Source of the DNA: Methylolobus aquaticus
Lineage (GTDB): Bacteria; Pseudomonadota; Gammaproteobacteria; Methylococcales; Methylococcaceae
Direction: 5' to 3'
DNA: 64,000 nt
NCBI GenBank assembly: GCA_004168015.1
Contig: SEYW01000015.1
Span: 1 to 64,000 of the forward strand
This document shows, in pieces, positions 1 to 8,483 of the stretch. Each line of letters begins with the position of its first letter. Position 1 is the first letter of the stretch. A program made the translations under genes and the position numbers. Below the pieces are notes generated by a model. That model was given only the letters and a program-made list of their open reading frames with translations, had not been told where the DNA came from and ran no database searches.

Positions 1-2352
1 CAGGCCTTGGCACTGTCGGTACGCGACCGGCTGATGCAACGCTGGGTCAAACAGGTCGAGTTGCAGAACCAGGCTGAAATTCGCGACGTGGCCTATCTGT
101 CGGCCGAGTTTTTGGTCGGGCCCCATCTGGGCAACACCCTGCTCAATCTCGGCATCACCGAAAACGCCCGGGCCGCAATGGCCGAATTGGGTCTGGACCT
201 CGACGCGCTGATCGGACTCGAGGAGGAACCGGGTCTCGGTAACGGCGGCTTGGGTCGACTGGCCGCCTGCTATCTCGATTCTCTGGCGACGCTGGGCTAT
301 CCGGCGACCGGCTACGGCATTCGCTATGAGTTCGGCATCTTCGATCAAGTGATCAAGGATGGCTGGCAACGCGAGGTCACCGACAAGTGGTTGCGGCACG
401 GGAATGTCTGGGAGATCGCACGGCCGGAGTTTGCCCAAGTCGTCAAACTCGGCGGGCACACCGAACCCTATACCGATGATGACGGCACGTACCGAGTGCG
501 CTGGATACCGGGACGCGTCGTGGTCGGGATCCCCTATGACACGCCAATACTCGGCTACCGGGTCGGCACCTGCGCCTTGCTGCGTCTGTGGAGTGCCGAA
601 GCCGCTCAGTCCTTCGACTTCGAAGACTTCAATCGTGGCGACTACTACGGCGCGGTCGAAGACAAGGTCGCGTCCGAGACGATTTCCAAGGTGCTCTATC
701 CGAACGACGAGCAGTTCGAGGGCAAGCGGCTGCGGCTGGAACAGCAGTATTTCTTCGTGTGCTGCTCCATTAAGGACATGATCCGTCTATGTCAGCGCCG
801 GGGGCTGCCGCTGGAACGCTTCCACGAGATGCACCGGATCCAGTTGAACGACACTCACCCGTCCGTCGCCGTCGCTGAACTGATGCGGCAGTTGCTCGAC
901 AAGCACGGACTGGAGTGGGACCAGGCGTGGGAGATCACTCGCCAGGCGATGTCGTATACCAACCATACCTTGTTGCCGGAGGCACTCGAAAAATGGCCGC
1001 TGCCGCTGTTTGCAGCGGTGCTCCCACGCCACACCGAGATCATCTTCGAGATCAACCGACGGTTCCTCGACGAGGTTCGGCAGTGTTTTCCCGGGGATGA
1101 CGGCAAGGTCGCGCGCCTGTCGATCATCGACGAATCGGGCGAGAAGTATGTCCGGATGGCGAATCTGGCCGTCGTGGGCAGTCATGCCGTCAATGGCGTC
1201 GCGGAACTGCATTCGGAACTGGTCAAATCGCAGCTTTTCGCCGATTTCCACCAGATGGATCCCGGCCGCTTCACGAACGTCACGAATGGCGTGACACCAC
1301 GGCGCTTTGTCGCGCTCAGCAATCCCGGTCTGGCGCGCCTGATCGATGACACCATCGGCACCGGCTGGCTGGCGGACATGAGCCGACTGCGCGAGCTTGA
1401 AGGCCACGCCGGCGACGCGGCATTGCAAGAGGCGTGGCGGAGCGTCAAGCAGGACAACAAGAAGCGCCTGGCCCGGATCATCCAGGCGCGCACCGGCGTG
1501 ACGGTCGACCCCGCCTCGCTGTTCGACATCCAGGTCAAGCGCCTCCACGAGTACAAGCGCCAACACCTGAATGTCCTGAATATCATCACGCTGTATCAGC
1601 GGCTCAAGCACGACGGCCAGGTGTCGATGATGCCGCGTACCTTCCTGTTCGGCGGCAAGGCCGCGCCCGGCTATTACATGGCCAAACTGATCATCAAGCT
1701 GATCAACTCGGTCGCCGAGGTCGTCAATAACGATCCTGATGTCCAGGGCCGGATCAAGGTCGTGTTCCTGCCGGATTACAACGTCAAGCACGCGCAGAAC
1801 ATCTACCCGGCGGCCAATCTGTCGGAACAGATTTCCACCGCCGGTAAGGAGGCTTCCGGGACCGGCAACATGAAGTTCTCGATGAACGGCGCGCTGACCA
1901 TCGGCACGCTGGACGGCGCCAATGTCGAGATCCGGGAGGAAGTCGGTGCCGAAAACTTCTTCCTGTTTGGTCTGACGGCCGAGCAAGTGCAGCAGCTCAA
2001 GGCCTCCGGCTACAACCCGATGGACTACTACCACGGTGACCCGGAACTCAAGGGCGTGATCGACCTGATCAACAGTGGCCTGTTCTCCCATGGCGACACG
2101 CAGTTGTTCCGGCCGCTGACGGACCATCTGCTGCACCATGACGACTACCTGCTGCTGGCCGACTACCGCGCTTATGTCGACTGCCAGCAGCAGGTCGACC
2201 ACGCCTTCCGTGACCCGGCCCACTGGACGCGCATGTCGATCCTGAACGTTGCCCGTATGGGCAAGTTCTCGTCGGACCGGGCGATTCGGGAATACGCCGA
2301 TCGCATCTGGGGGATCCAGCCGCTGGATCGGCAGATCGGGGTACAATCGTAG
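1..2352 (+). CDS. glgP: Glycogen/maltodextrin phosphorylase (5' end outside window)
   Basis: Glycogen phosphorylase (GT35) releases glucose-1-phosphate from alpha-1,4-glucan with orthophosphate and uses pyridoxal phosphate as cofactor; it acts in the cytoplasm. The frame is open from the first base, so the N-terminus is missing; about 783 codons are visible against roughly 815-830 in the family. The N-terminal half has the family's LGNGGLGRLAACYLDSLATL glycine-rich block, and the C-terminal half has EASGTGNMKFSMNGALTIGT, whose lysine (codon 625 of the visible part) is the PLP Schiff-base residue. The next gene downstream is glgX, which removes the branch stubs the phosphorylase leaves, so the two are likely to work together. 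Identity is very secure; the true start lies upstream of the window. Confidence 0.97.
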   Translation, partial: QALALSVRDRLMQRWVKQVELQNQAEIRDVAYLSAEFLVGPHLGNTLLNLGITENARAAMAELGLDLDALIGLEEEPGLGNGGLGRLAACYLDSLATLGYPATGYGIRYEFGIFDQVIKDGWQREVTDKWLRHGNVWEIARPEFAQVVKLGGHTEPYTDDDGTYRVRWIPGRVVVGIPYDTPILGYRVGTCALLRLWSAEAAQSFDFEDFNRGDYYGAVEDKVASETISKVLYPNDEQFEGKRLRLEQQYFFVCCSIKDMIRLCQRRGLPLERFHEMHRIQLNDTHPSVAVAELMRQLLDKHGLEWDQAWEITRQAMSYTNHTLLPEALEKWPLPLFAAVLPRHTEIIFEINRRFLDEVRQCFPGDDGKVARLSIIDESGEKYVRMANLAVVGSHAVNGVAELHSELVKSQLFADFHQMDPGRFTNVTNGVTPRRFVALSNPGLARLIDDTIGTGWLADMSRLRELEGHAGDAALQEAWRSVKQDNKKRLARIIQARTGVTVDPASLFDIQVKRLHEYKRQHLNVLNIITLYQRLKHDGQVSMMPRTFLFGGKAAPGYYMAKLIIKLINSVAEVVNNDPDVQGRIKVVFLPDYNVKHAQNIYPAANLSEQISTAGKEASGTGNMKFSMNGALTIGTLDGANVEIREEVGAENFFLFGLTAEQVQQLKASGYNPMDYYHGDPELKGVIDLINSGLFSHGDTQLFRPLTDHLLHHDDYLLLADYRAYVDCQQQVDHAFRDPAHWTRMSILNVARMGKFSSDRAIREYADRIWGIQPLDRQIGVQS

Positions 2353-2392
2353 CCTGGGTTTGCATTTGCCTGCAGGGGCATGTGCCTCTGGC

Positions 2393-2401
2393 GGGGGGGG
2401 G
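2393..2401 (+). repeat. G9 homopolymer between glgP and glgX
   Basis: Nine consecutive G residues lie 40 bp upstream of the glgX start, just after an imperfect inverted repeat (AGGGGCA/TGCCTCT around 2375-2390). Such tracts are prone to slippage, but whether this one affects glgX expression is unknown. Confidence 0.6.
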
Positions 2402-2440
2402 TAGATTCTCGGCACGTTCATGACGGAAGGGGGATGATGG

Positions 2441-4546
2441 GTGGTGGCCAAGCGATTAGTCTCGAGCGGCGGTCCCTACCGTATCGCGAAGGGAAGTCCG
2501 GAGTCTATCGGCACCCTGTGCAAAGAGCAGGGCGTCAATTTCTGTTTGTTCAGTCGTTACGCAAACGCGGTCGAACTGCTGTTGTATCGGGCCGCAGATG
2601 ATCTGGAGCCGTTTCAGATCGTCCCGTTGAATCCTGCCGAGCACCGCACTTTTTTCTTGTGGCACGTATTCGTCGAGGCACTGCCAGTCGGCACGTTTTA
2701 CACCTGGCGCGTGCATGGTCCGAACGACACTACTACCACCGGGCGGCGCTTCAACCCCCGAAAGGAACTCCTGAGCCCAGCTGCCGAGGCCGTGACCGAT
2801 GTGCTGTGGGACCGCGTCCGAGCCCAGGATCCGGAGGACGAGAGCCGCACCTCCATGCGGGCCGTCGTCGCGGACCGCTCATTCGACTGGCAAGGGGATC
2901 GACGGCGCGGTGGCACCCTCGAAGGCGCGGTCATCTATGAAGTCCACGTCGGCGCGCTGACGCGGCACCCGTCCTCGGGAGTGCAACATCCCGGAACCTT
3001 TGCCGGACTGATCGAAAAAATTCCCTATCTGCAGGAACTTGGCATCACCCACGTCGAACTGCTGCCCGTCATGGCGTTCGACGAACAGGACGCGCCGCCG
3101 AATGTGCTCGCGCGCGGCCTGCGCAATTTTTGGGGCTACAGCACCCACAGCTTCTACAGCCCGCACCCGCGCTATTGCGTAACCCCGCAACTTGGCACTC
3201 ACCCGTATGAGTTCAAGCTCTTGGTCCGCGAGCTGCACAAGGCCGGGATCGGCGTGATCCTTGACGTGGTATTCAATCATACGGCAGAAGGTGGAGCCGA
3301 CGGTCCAACGATCAACTTCAAGGGATTGGCCAACGAACTGTTCTATCACCTCGATGCTGAAGACCGGAGCCGCTATCGCGACTACACCGGGTGTGGCAAT
3401 ACGGTCAACTGCAACCACCCGCTGGTCACCTGGTACATCGTCCGCTGCCTGGAGTACTGGGTCGAGGAAATGCACGTCGATGGATTCCGTTTCGACCTTG
3501 CCAGCGTGTTCACGCGCGGCGAGGATGGAGTGCCGATGGCGAATCCGCCATTGCCATGGAGCATCGCCTTCTCGCGGGTACTGGCCGATGTCCCGCTGAT
3601 CGCCGAGGCCTGGGATGCCTCCGGTCTCTATCATGTCGGTTCGTTTCCGGGGATGCGCTGGGCCGAATGGAACGGTCGTTATCGCGACGTGATTCGCCGC
3701 TTTGTGCGGGGCGATCCGGGTTTGATCGGCGACGTGGCCAGCTGCGTCAGCGGCAGCAGCGACTTGTATGCCGATGACTTGAGACCGCCGGTCAGCGGTA
3801 TCAACTTCGTGACCTGCCACGATGGCTTCACCCTGTATGATCTGGTTAGCTACAACGGCAAACACAACCTCGCCAACGGTGAAGACAATCGGGACGGCTG
3901 TGAGCATAACCTCAGCTGGAACTGCGGTATTGAGGGCGATACGGAAGATCCGGAAATCGTGTCGCTACGTCACCGGCAAGCGAGGAATTTCATTGGCATC
4001 CTGATGCTGAGCCTGGGAGTGCCGATGTTGCTGTCGGGTGATGAGGTGCTGCGCAGCCAGAAAGGCAACAACAACGGCTGGTGTCAGGATAATGAGTTGT
4101 CCTGGTTTGACTGGCAGCGCGTCACGAGGGAGCCGGGTATGCTGCGCTTCGTGAAGCAGATCATACGGCTGCGGCGGCGTCATCGCAGTTTGACGCGAAA
4201 CAGCTTTCTGACCGGTAAGCCGGTGGCCGGTCGTGATGTCCCTGACGTAGCCTGGCACGGCACGCGTCTCCAGGAGCCTTCCTGGGACGACCCCACGGCG
4301 CGGCTGCTGGCCTATACCCTGGCGGGAATTGGGGAACAGGAAGAAGATCTGCACATCATCTTCAACATGTGTGAGGCCCAGCGCGACGTTGAGTTGCCGG
4401 TCATCTCCGGGCGAGTCTGGCATCTTGCCGTCGACACGGCGCGGGAGTCCCCGGACGACGTCTTGGAACCTTCCGTCCAAAAGCCTTACCGGAGGGCCGT
4501 TTATCCGGCCGGTCCGCGCAGTGTGGTCGTGCTGGAAGCCCGTTGA
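2441..4546 (+). CDS. glgX: Glycogen debranching enzyme GlgX
   Basis: Isoamylase-type debranching enzyme (GH13_11) hydrolysing alpha-1,6 branches of phosphorylase-limited glycogen in the cytoplasm. An N-terminal CBM48-like domain (about residues 15-110) precedes the barrel. The four GH13 signature regions are visible: DVVFNHT (275-281), GFRFDLAS with nucleophile D352, EAWD with acid/base E389, and TCHDG with D461. Length (701 aa) is normal. Start: the GTG at 2441 follows a purine-rich GGAAGGGGGA ribosome-binding stretch; an in-frame ATG at 2420 runs into a stop at 2435, so the start must lie after it. It follows glgP by 88 bp and almost abuts ackA. The protein ends with a C-terminal beta domain (VVVLEAR). 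Confident. Confidence 0.96.
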   Translation: MVAKRLVSSGGPYRIAKGSPESIGTLCKEQGVNFCLFSRYANAVELLLYRAADDLEPFQIVPLNPAEHRTFFLWHVFVEALPVGTFYTWRVHGPNDTTTTGRRFNPRKELLSPAAEAVTDVLWDRVRAQDPEDESRTSMRAVVADRSFDWQGDRRRGGTLEGAVIYEVHVGALTRHPSSGVQHPGTFAGLIEKIPYLQELGITHVELLPVMAFDEQDAPPNVLARGLRNFWGYSTHSFYSPHPRYCVTPQLGTHPYEFKLLVRELHKAGIGVILDVVFNHTAEGGADGPTINFKGLANELFYHLDAEDRSRYRDYTGCGNTVNCNHPLVTWYIVRCLEYWVEEMHVDGFRFDLASVFTRGEDGVPMANPPLPWSIAFSRVLADVPLIAEAWDASGLYHVGSFPGMRWAEWNGRYRDVIRRFVRGDPGLIGDVASCVSGSSDLYADDLRPPVSGINFVTCHDGFTLYDLVSYNGKHNLANGEDNRDGCEHNLSWNCGIEGDTEDPEIVSLRHRQARNFIGILMLSLGVPMLLSGDEVLRSQKGNNNGWCQDNELSWFDWQRVTREPGMLRFVKQIIRLRRRHRSLTRNSFLTGKPVAGRDVPDVAWHGTRLQEPSWDDPTARLLAYTLAGIGEQEEDLHIIFNMCEAQRDVELPVISGRVWHLAVDTARESPDDVLEPSVQKPYRRAVYPAGPRSVVVLEAR

Positions 4547-4560
4547 ACGAGTCCGGAACG

Positions 4561-5799
4561 ATGCGAACCGCGGACGGTGATCATGGCTTGGTGCTTGTCA
4601 TCAACTGCGGTAGTTCGTCGATCAAGTACCAGTTGCTGCGAATGCCGCAAGGCGAATTTGTTGCCGGGGGAGTGGTCGAGCGGATCGGCGAGACGGCGCC
4701 GGTGATCAAGCAGCGGATCCTTCCTTCGGCCGCCGCTTCCGAAGCGCCGCGCATGGTAGAGATCGACGCCGCAGATCATCGTGAGGCGTTCCATCACATC
4801 GATGTCGCGCTGCGTGCGTCGCCGGGCTTCGAGGGCGGCGAGGGAATCGTCGCAATTGGTCATCGCGTCGTGCATGGCGGTGAATCGTTTTCGGCGCCGA
4901 CGCTGATCACGCCGACGGTGATTGGGTCGATCCGCGCTCTCAGTTCGCTCGCGCCGCTCCATAATCCACCGAATCTGGTTGGGATCCGGATTTGTCGGGA
5001 GCGGTTTCCGAAGCTTCCCCAGGTGGCAGTGTTCGATACCGCATTTCATCAGACGATGCCCCCGCATGCCTACCGCTACGCCGTTCCGGAGGATTGGTAC
5101 GAACGCGATGGCATCCGGCGGTATGGTTTCCATGGCAGCTCACACCAGTATGTTGCCGAACAGGCGGCCGTTCACCTCGGGAGACCCATCGCGGAGCTGC
5201 GCCTGATTACGCTCCACCTGGGGAACGGCGCCAGTGCGGCAGCCATCGCAGGTGGCCGCTGCATCGATACGTCCATGGGTTTCACACCGTTGGAAGGGCT
5301 GGTCATGGGGACGCGTAGCGGTGACCTGGATCCCGCGATCGCACTCTATATGCAAAAAGTCCGGGAGCTACGGCCGGAGGACATTGATCGCACACTGAAT
5401 CGCGAGTCGGGACTACGGGGCCTGTGCGGGTCGAATGACATGCGTGACTTGTTGGCGCGCAGTGATGCTGGTGACGAAGACGCGCGGCTGGCGATCGACC
5501 TGTATTGCTACCGCATAAAAAAATACATTGGGGCGTATGCGGCCGCGCTTGGGGGGATGGATGCGGTCGTGTTTACGGGAGGGGTCGGCGAGAACGCGCC
5601 GGCAATTCGTCTCCAGATCTGCGAGGGACTGGACATTCTGGGTCTCGGGCTCGATGTACAACGGAACAATGCAGTGTCTGGCACCGCCTTCGAAATCGGC
5701 CGTAGCGAACTGACGGTCACGGTCCTGGTCGTCCGAACCAACGAGGAATTGCAGATCGCGCGGGAAGCGATGCGGGTGGTCGCGCCGACTGCGTCATGA
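4561..5799 (+). CDS. ackA: Acetate kinase
   Basis: Interconverts acetate + ATP and acetyl phosphate + ADP in the cytoplasm (ASKHA fold). Family marks visible: VINCGSSSIKY near the N-terminus, HNPPN, VFDTAFHQTMP with the catalytic Asp, YGFHGSSHQYV with the active-site His, HLGNGAS, FTGGVGENA, and the C-terminal RTNEELQIA with the magnesium-binding Glu. Length (412 aa) is typical. I chose ATG 4561, which leaves a short leader before the phosphate-binding strand; an in-frame TTG at 4543 overlaps the glgX stop and would add six residues. The very tight spacing to glgX suggests co-transcription, linking glycogen breakdown to acetate/acetyl-phosphate metabolism. No pta gene is seen in the window. 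Confidence 0.95.
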   Translation: MRTADGDHGLVLVINCGSSSIKYQLLRMPQGEFVAGGVVERIGETAPVIKQRILPSAAASEAPRMVEIDAADHREAFHHIDVALRASPGFEGGEGIVAIGHRVVHGGESFSAPTLITPTVIGSIRALSSLAPLHNPPNLVGIRICRERFPKLPQVAVFDTAFHQTMPPHAYRYAVPEDWYERDGIRRYGFHGSSHQYVAEQAAVHLGRPIAELRLITLHLGNGASAAAIAGGRCIDTSMGFTPLEGLVMGTRSGDLDPAIALYMQKVRELRPEDIDRTLNRESGLRGLCGSNDMRDLLARSDAGDEDARLAIDLYCYRIKKYIGAYAAALGGMDAVVFTGGVGENAPAIRLQICEGLDILGLGLDVQRNNAVSGTAFEIGRSELTVTVLVVRTNEELQIAREAMRVVAPTAS

Positions 5800-6513
5800 C
5801 ACGCGGACGAACGATCGACATCTGACGTCGCTGTTTCCGCCTGCCGCTGCTCGGCGGCGTCCATCCCGGCTGCGCCTGGCGCTCGGCGGGTACATAGCTT
5901 CTGGCTGCGGCATGTCCTGGTGTCGGTGCCGTAGCGAGTGGGTGCGACCGAAGCGCCGAGCCCGCGCGCCGCCGGTACGCTTCGACCGACGCTACTGAGG
6001 GTCCGGCTTCACTGCCCTTCCCATGCCGATTGCCACCCTTAGTGTCGCCGCCAGGGTGTCAAAAGAGCGCTTCACAAGTCCCTGTTGCCGATCCTTGAGC
6101 CACCTTCAGATCGGGTGCGCAAAACGGACGCACGAAAGCCGGCGCTCGCGATCGAAGTTCCGTTAGGGTCAAGCGGCCCGAAGGTCGCGTGACAGAGCCT
6201 GCGCCACAAGGCTTGGCGCCACGTGGTCTCGCCCGGCAACGCCGTCTTGTGTCTTGGAGCCAAAGGCTGGCGCCGATGTCATTGACTGCCCTGGTTCCTC
6301 GTCCCTGCAAACCGTAGGGTCTGGCCGATTAAGAGAGCGGAAAGGACCGAAAGGGGGCTCAAACGTTGAGTCCACTGCAGTCGTATGGCTTCTGTTAGAA
6401 TCCGAGGGGAGACGCTGGGCCGGAAGTGCACGCTAAGGGGCGTCTTGTGGGATGGCGGCACCGGCGGTTCAGTGTCGGGTGGGCTAGGGTCGCCGACGAA
6501 CTTGGAGGATTCC
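5800..6513. other. Gene-free spacer between ackA and the polysaccharide locus
   Basis: About 700 bp without a convincing gene on either strand. Short open frames here lack ribosome-binding sites and recognisable protein motifs. The only regulatory candidate seen is an extended -10 box near 6393-6401. This spacer marks the change from housekeeping genes to the polysaccharide locus. Confidence 0.5.
6393..6401 (+). promoter_or_regulatory. Candidate extended -10 promoter
   Basis: TGTTAGAAT matches the extended -10 pattern TGnTATAAT with one mismatch. No -35 box at proper spacing is seen (TTGAGT at 6366 is too far). It would start transcription near 6408, which favours the TTG at 6514 over the ATG at 6385 as the start of the next gene. 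Prediction by eye only. Confidence 0.3.
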
Positions 6514-7527
6514 TTGGGCACAGATCCGCTTTTCCGGCCGAGAGGACACTACGAGCAGTTACCGACGCGCACGGTCCTCATCCTGGAATATGGTAGTAAT
6601 CCCAGCACGGATTACTATATCAAGCCGCGAATCGCCTCGTTCGATGCGGCTGCCGTCAAGACCGTGGATATGCAGGTTACGCGTCCGGGAGCGGTCACGA
6701 TTCCCAATCAGACATTCGTTATCATCGTGCGTTATTTGACGTCGAGTTGGGGCCGGTATTTGGTGAGGGCGAAATCCAAATTGACCGGTGTGGCTTATTT
6801 TCTCGATGACGATCTGATGTCGGTTTTGCAGATTCCCGGATTGCCTCTGCGGTATCGGTACAAGATTCTGCGGCTATTCCAGGCGCAGCGAGGCCTGCTT
6901 TCATCCCTCTGCAGCCGGATCTGGGTGTCTACGATATACCTTGCCGAGAGATATGGACTGCCTGCAACTTCGGTGCTTGATCCGCGACCTATCCTGAATA
7001 AGAGCGAGTGCAGGAAACCTATTACCTATTTCTATGCAGGTACTGCCGCGCATTGGAGGGAATTCGTTTGGTTGAAGGAACTTGTCAAGTCCCTTCAGGA
7101 GAGCTCCAATGAGTTGACTTTTGTGACTTTTGGGGGTGGAAAGATCCGCAAGCTGTTTCAGGATTTGCCAAGGGTTCTTTGCTTCCATCCGGTACCATGG
7201 TCCACGTTTGTGGAGTCGCTTTCCATAATTCAGTTCGATATTGGACTGGCGCCATTGATCGACAGCAAATTCAATAGGGGGCGCTCGCACACGAAGTTCT
7301 ATGACATTACCCGTTTGGGTGCGGTCGGCGTATATACCAACACGGCGCCCTACGCCAACTTTGTTCGCTCGGGAACGGATGGGCTCCTGGTAGATAACGA
7401 GTTAGATTCTTGGCGCCTTGCTATCCTCGATTTAGCCTCGTCCGTGGAACGGCGCACGTTAATGCGAGAGAATGCGCGCGCCAGGGTGTCGGGGCTCGCC
7501 TCTGATGTTCAAAACCTCCTTACCTAA
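6514..7527 (+). CDS. Glycosyltransferase-like protein, first gene of the polysaccharide locus
   Basis: Probably a cytoplasmic GT-B-type glycosyltransferase (GT1/GT4-like) that adds a sugar to the exported polysaccharide. The C-terminal half contains FDIGLAPLIDSKFNRGRSHTKF followed by GAVGVYTNTAPYANFV and GTDGLLVDN, the pattern that binds the nucleotide-sugar in GT4-like enzymes; the N-terminal half shows ILEYGSNPSTDYY and FLDDDL. Start: TTG 6514 has a clean GGAGG at 6504-6508, whereas the upstream in-frame ATG at 6385 lacks one and would add 43 residues that look like translated spacer (Gly/Ser-rich). It sits alone 176 bp before the export genes. The donor and acceptor sugars cannot be read from sequence. 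Confidence 0.7.
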   Translation: MGTDPLFRPRGHYEQLPTRTVLILEYGSNPSTDYYIKPRIASFDAAAVKTVDMQVTRPGAVTIPNQTFVIIVRYLTSSWGRYLVRAKSKLTGVAYFLDDDLMSVLQIPGLPLRYRYKILRLFQAQRGLLSSLCSRIWVSTIYLAERYGLPATSVLDPRPILNKSECRKPITYFYAGTAAHWREFVWLKELVKSLQESSNELTFVTFGGGKIRKLFQDLPRVLCFHPVPWSTFVESLSIIQFDIGLAPLIDSKFNRGRSHTKFYDITRLGAVGVYTNTAPYANFVRSGTDGLLVDNELDSWRLAILDLASSVERRTLMRENARARVSGLASDVQNLLT

Positions 7528-7615
7528 ATTGCGGCAAGCTCTGATTGCCGCTGCCAATTAGTGAAAAAGGTCGCCACACGGCGCGACGACTCGCTAAGCG
7601 CTTTGTCGCTTAGGG

Positions 7616-7645
7616 CTGACAAGCGTCGCCTGGAAGTGATAGATT
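7616..7645 (+). promoter_or_regulatory. Candidate sigma70 promoter for the export operon
   Basis: CTGACA (7616-7621), an 18-nt spacer, then TAGATT (7640-7645) preceded by TGA, giving an extended -10. It lies about 60 bp upstream of the kpsM-like start, so it could drive the export genes. Found by eye, not scored. Confidence 0.4.
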
Positions 7646-7703
7646 ATGGTGCATCGCTGAAATGGTCGAAGCCAACCACTTTTTATAGTTACGAGGTGCC
7701 CGT

Positions 7704-8483
7704 TTGCAACACAGAACCTCCTGGCAGATTCAGAAGGCCGTGTTGTCTGCTCTCTTGCTGCGTGAGCTAAAGTCCAGATTTGGGCGTCATCGGGTAGGGA
7801 TTTTGCGTGTGCTCGTCGAGCCTCTGCTGCATTTGACGGGAATAATGCTAATTTTTTGGTTCATCAGGGATCGTGGACAGATAATCATTGACGTTCCGGT
7901 GTTCCTATTGGTTGGGTTGGTTCCATTTCTTCTTTTCAAAAATACAGCCTTGCGCACCATGGATGGATTCAGGGCTGAGAAGGGGGTACTGGTTTATCGC
8001 CAAGTGAAGCCTCTCGACATTTTCTTGTCTCGTATCATCATCGAGTTTACGATCGCGATATGGTCTTACGTCACGATCTTGGTTGTTCTTGGATGGTGGG
8101 GCTACGATATTGTGCCGAACAACCTGCTCGCGTTAATAGCCCTTTTGGTAGGGGTTATTCCGTTGGGCTTTGGTCTAGGGCTCCTGCTTCATGTTCTTTG
8201 TCGGATAGCGCCGGAAATGCGAATTTTCGTCCGCTTAGCCTTCATGCCGCTTTATTTTCTTTCTGGAATCATACATCCTCTTTACATTGTGCCGAAGGCC
8301 GTCGCCGATTTTCTATTATGGAATCCGATACTTCGGATTGTGGAGCTTTCCAGGCATAGTTTCTTTGAAAATTATCCCATGCCGTATACTGTAGGTAGTT
8401 TCTACGTGGTAATGGTAACAATTGGAATTTTTTTTGTCGGCTTAAGAGCCTTTCGAGTGCGCACGCAGTCGCTTGAAGCATGA
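7704..8483 (+). CDS. kpsM: Capsule polysaccharide ABC transporter permease (KpsM-like)
   Basis: Inner-membrane permease of an ABC-2 polysaccharide exporter. The 259 residues match the KpsM/Wzm family length; the N-terminus SALLLRELKSRFGRHRVGI is the typical cytoplasmic segment before the first helix, followed by about six hydrophobic segments, with the last near VGSFYVVMVTIGIFFVGL. Start TTG 7704 has an AGGTG ribosome site and gives the normal family N-terminus. Its stop overlaps the ATP-binding gene by four bases (ATGA at 8480-8483), a translational-coupling arrangement. With the following three genes it forms an export set spanning inner membrane, periplasm and outer membrane, as in group 2 capsules. 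Confidence 0.9.
   Translation: MQHRTSWQIQKAVLSALLLRELKSRFGRHRVGILRVLVEPLLHLTGIMLIFWFIRDRGQIIIDVPVFLLVGLVPFLLFKNTALRTMDGFRAEKGVLVYRQVKPLDIFLSRIIIEFTIAIWSYVTILVVLGWWGYDIVPNNLLALIALLVGVIPLGFGLGLLLHVLCRIAPEMRIFVRLAFMPLYFLSGIIHPLYIVPKAVADFLLWNPILRIVELSRHSFFENYPMPYTVGSFYVVMVTIGIFFVGLRAFRVRTQSLEA

Noticed and set aside
787-2451. 554-codon open frame on the minus strand across glgP
   Set aside because: It is antisense to a certain glycogen phosphorylase, has no ribosome site and shows no domain; long antisense frames are common in GC-rich genes.
2879-3907. 342-codon minus-strand frame inside glgX
   Set aside because: Shadow of the GH13 coding frame; no recognisable protein.
7561-7770. 69-codon frame before kpsM
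   Set aside because: No ribosome site, overlaps the kpsM start in another frame and the protein ends in a Cys/Leu stretch that mirrors kpsM coding.
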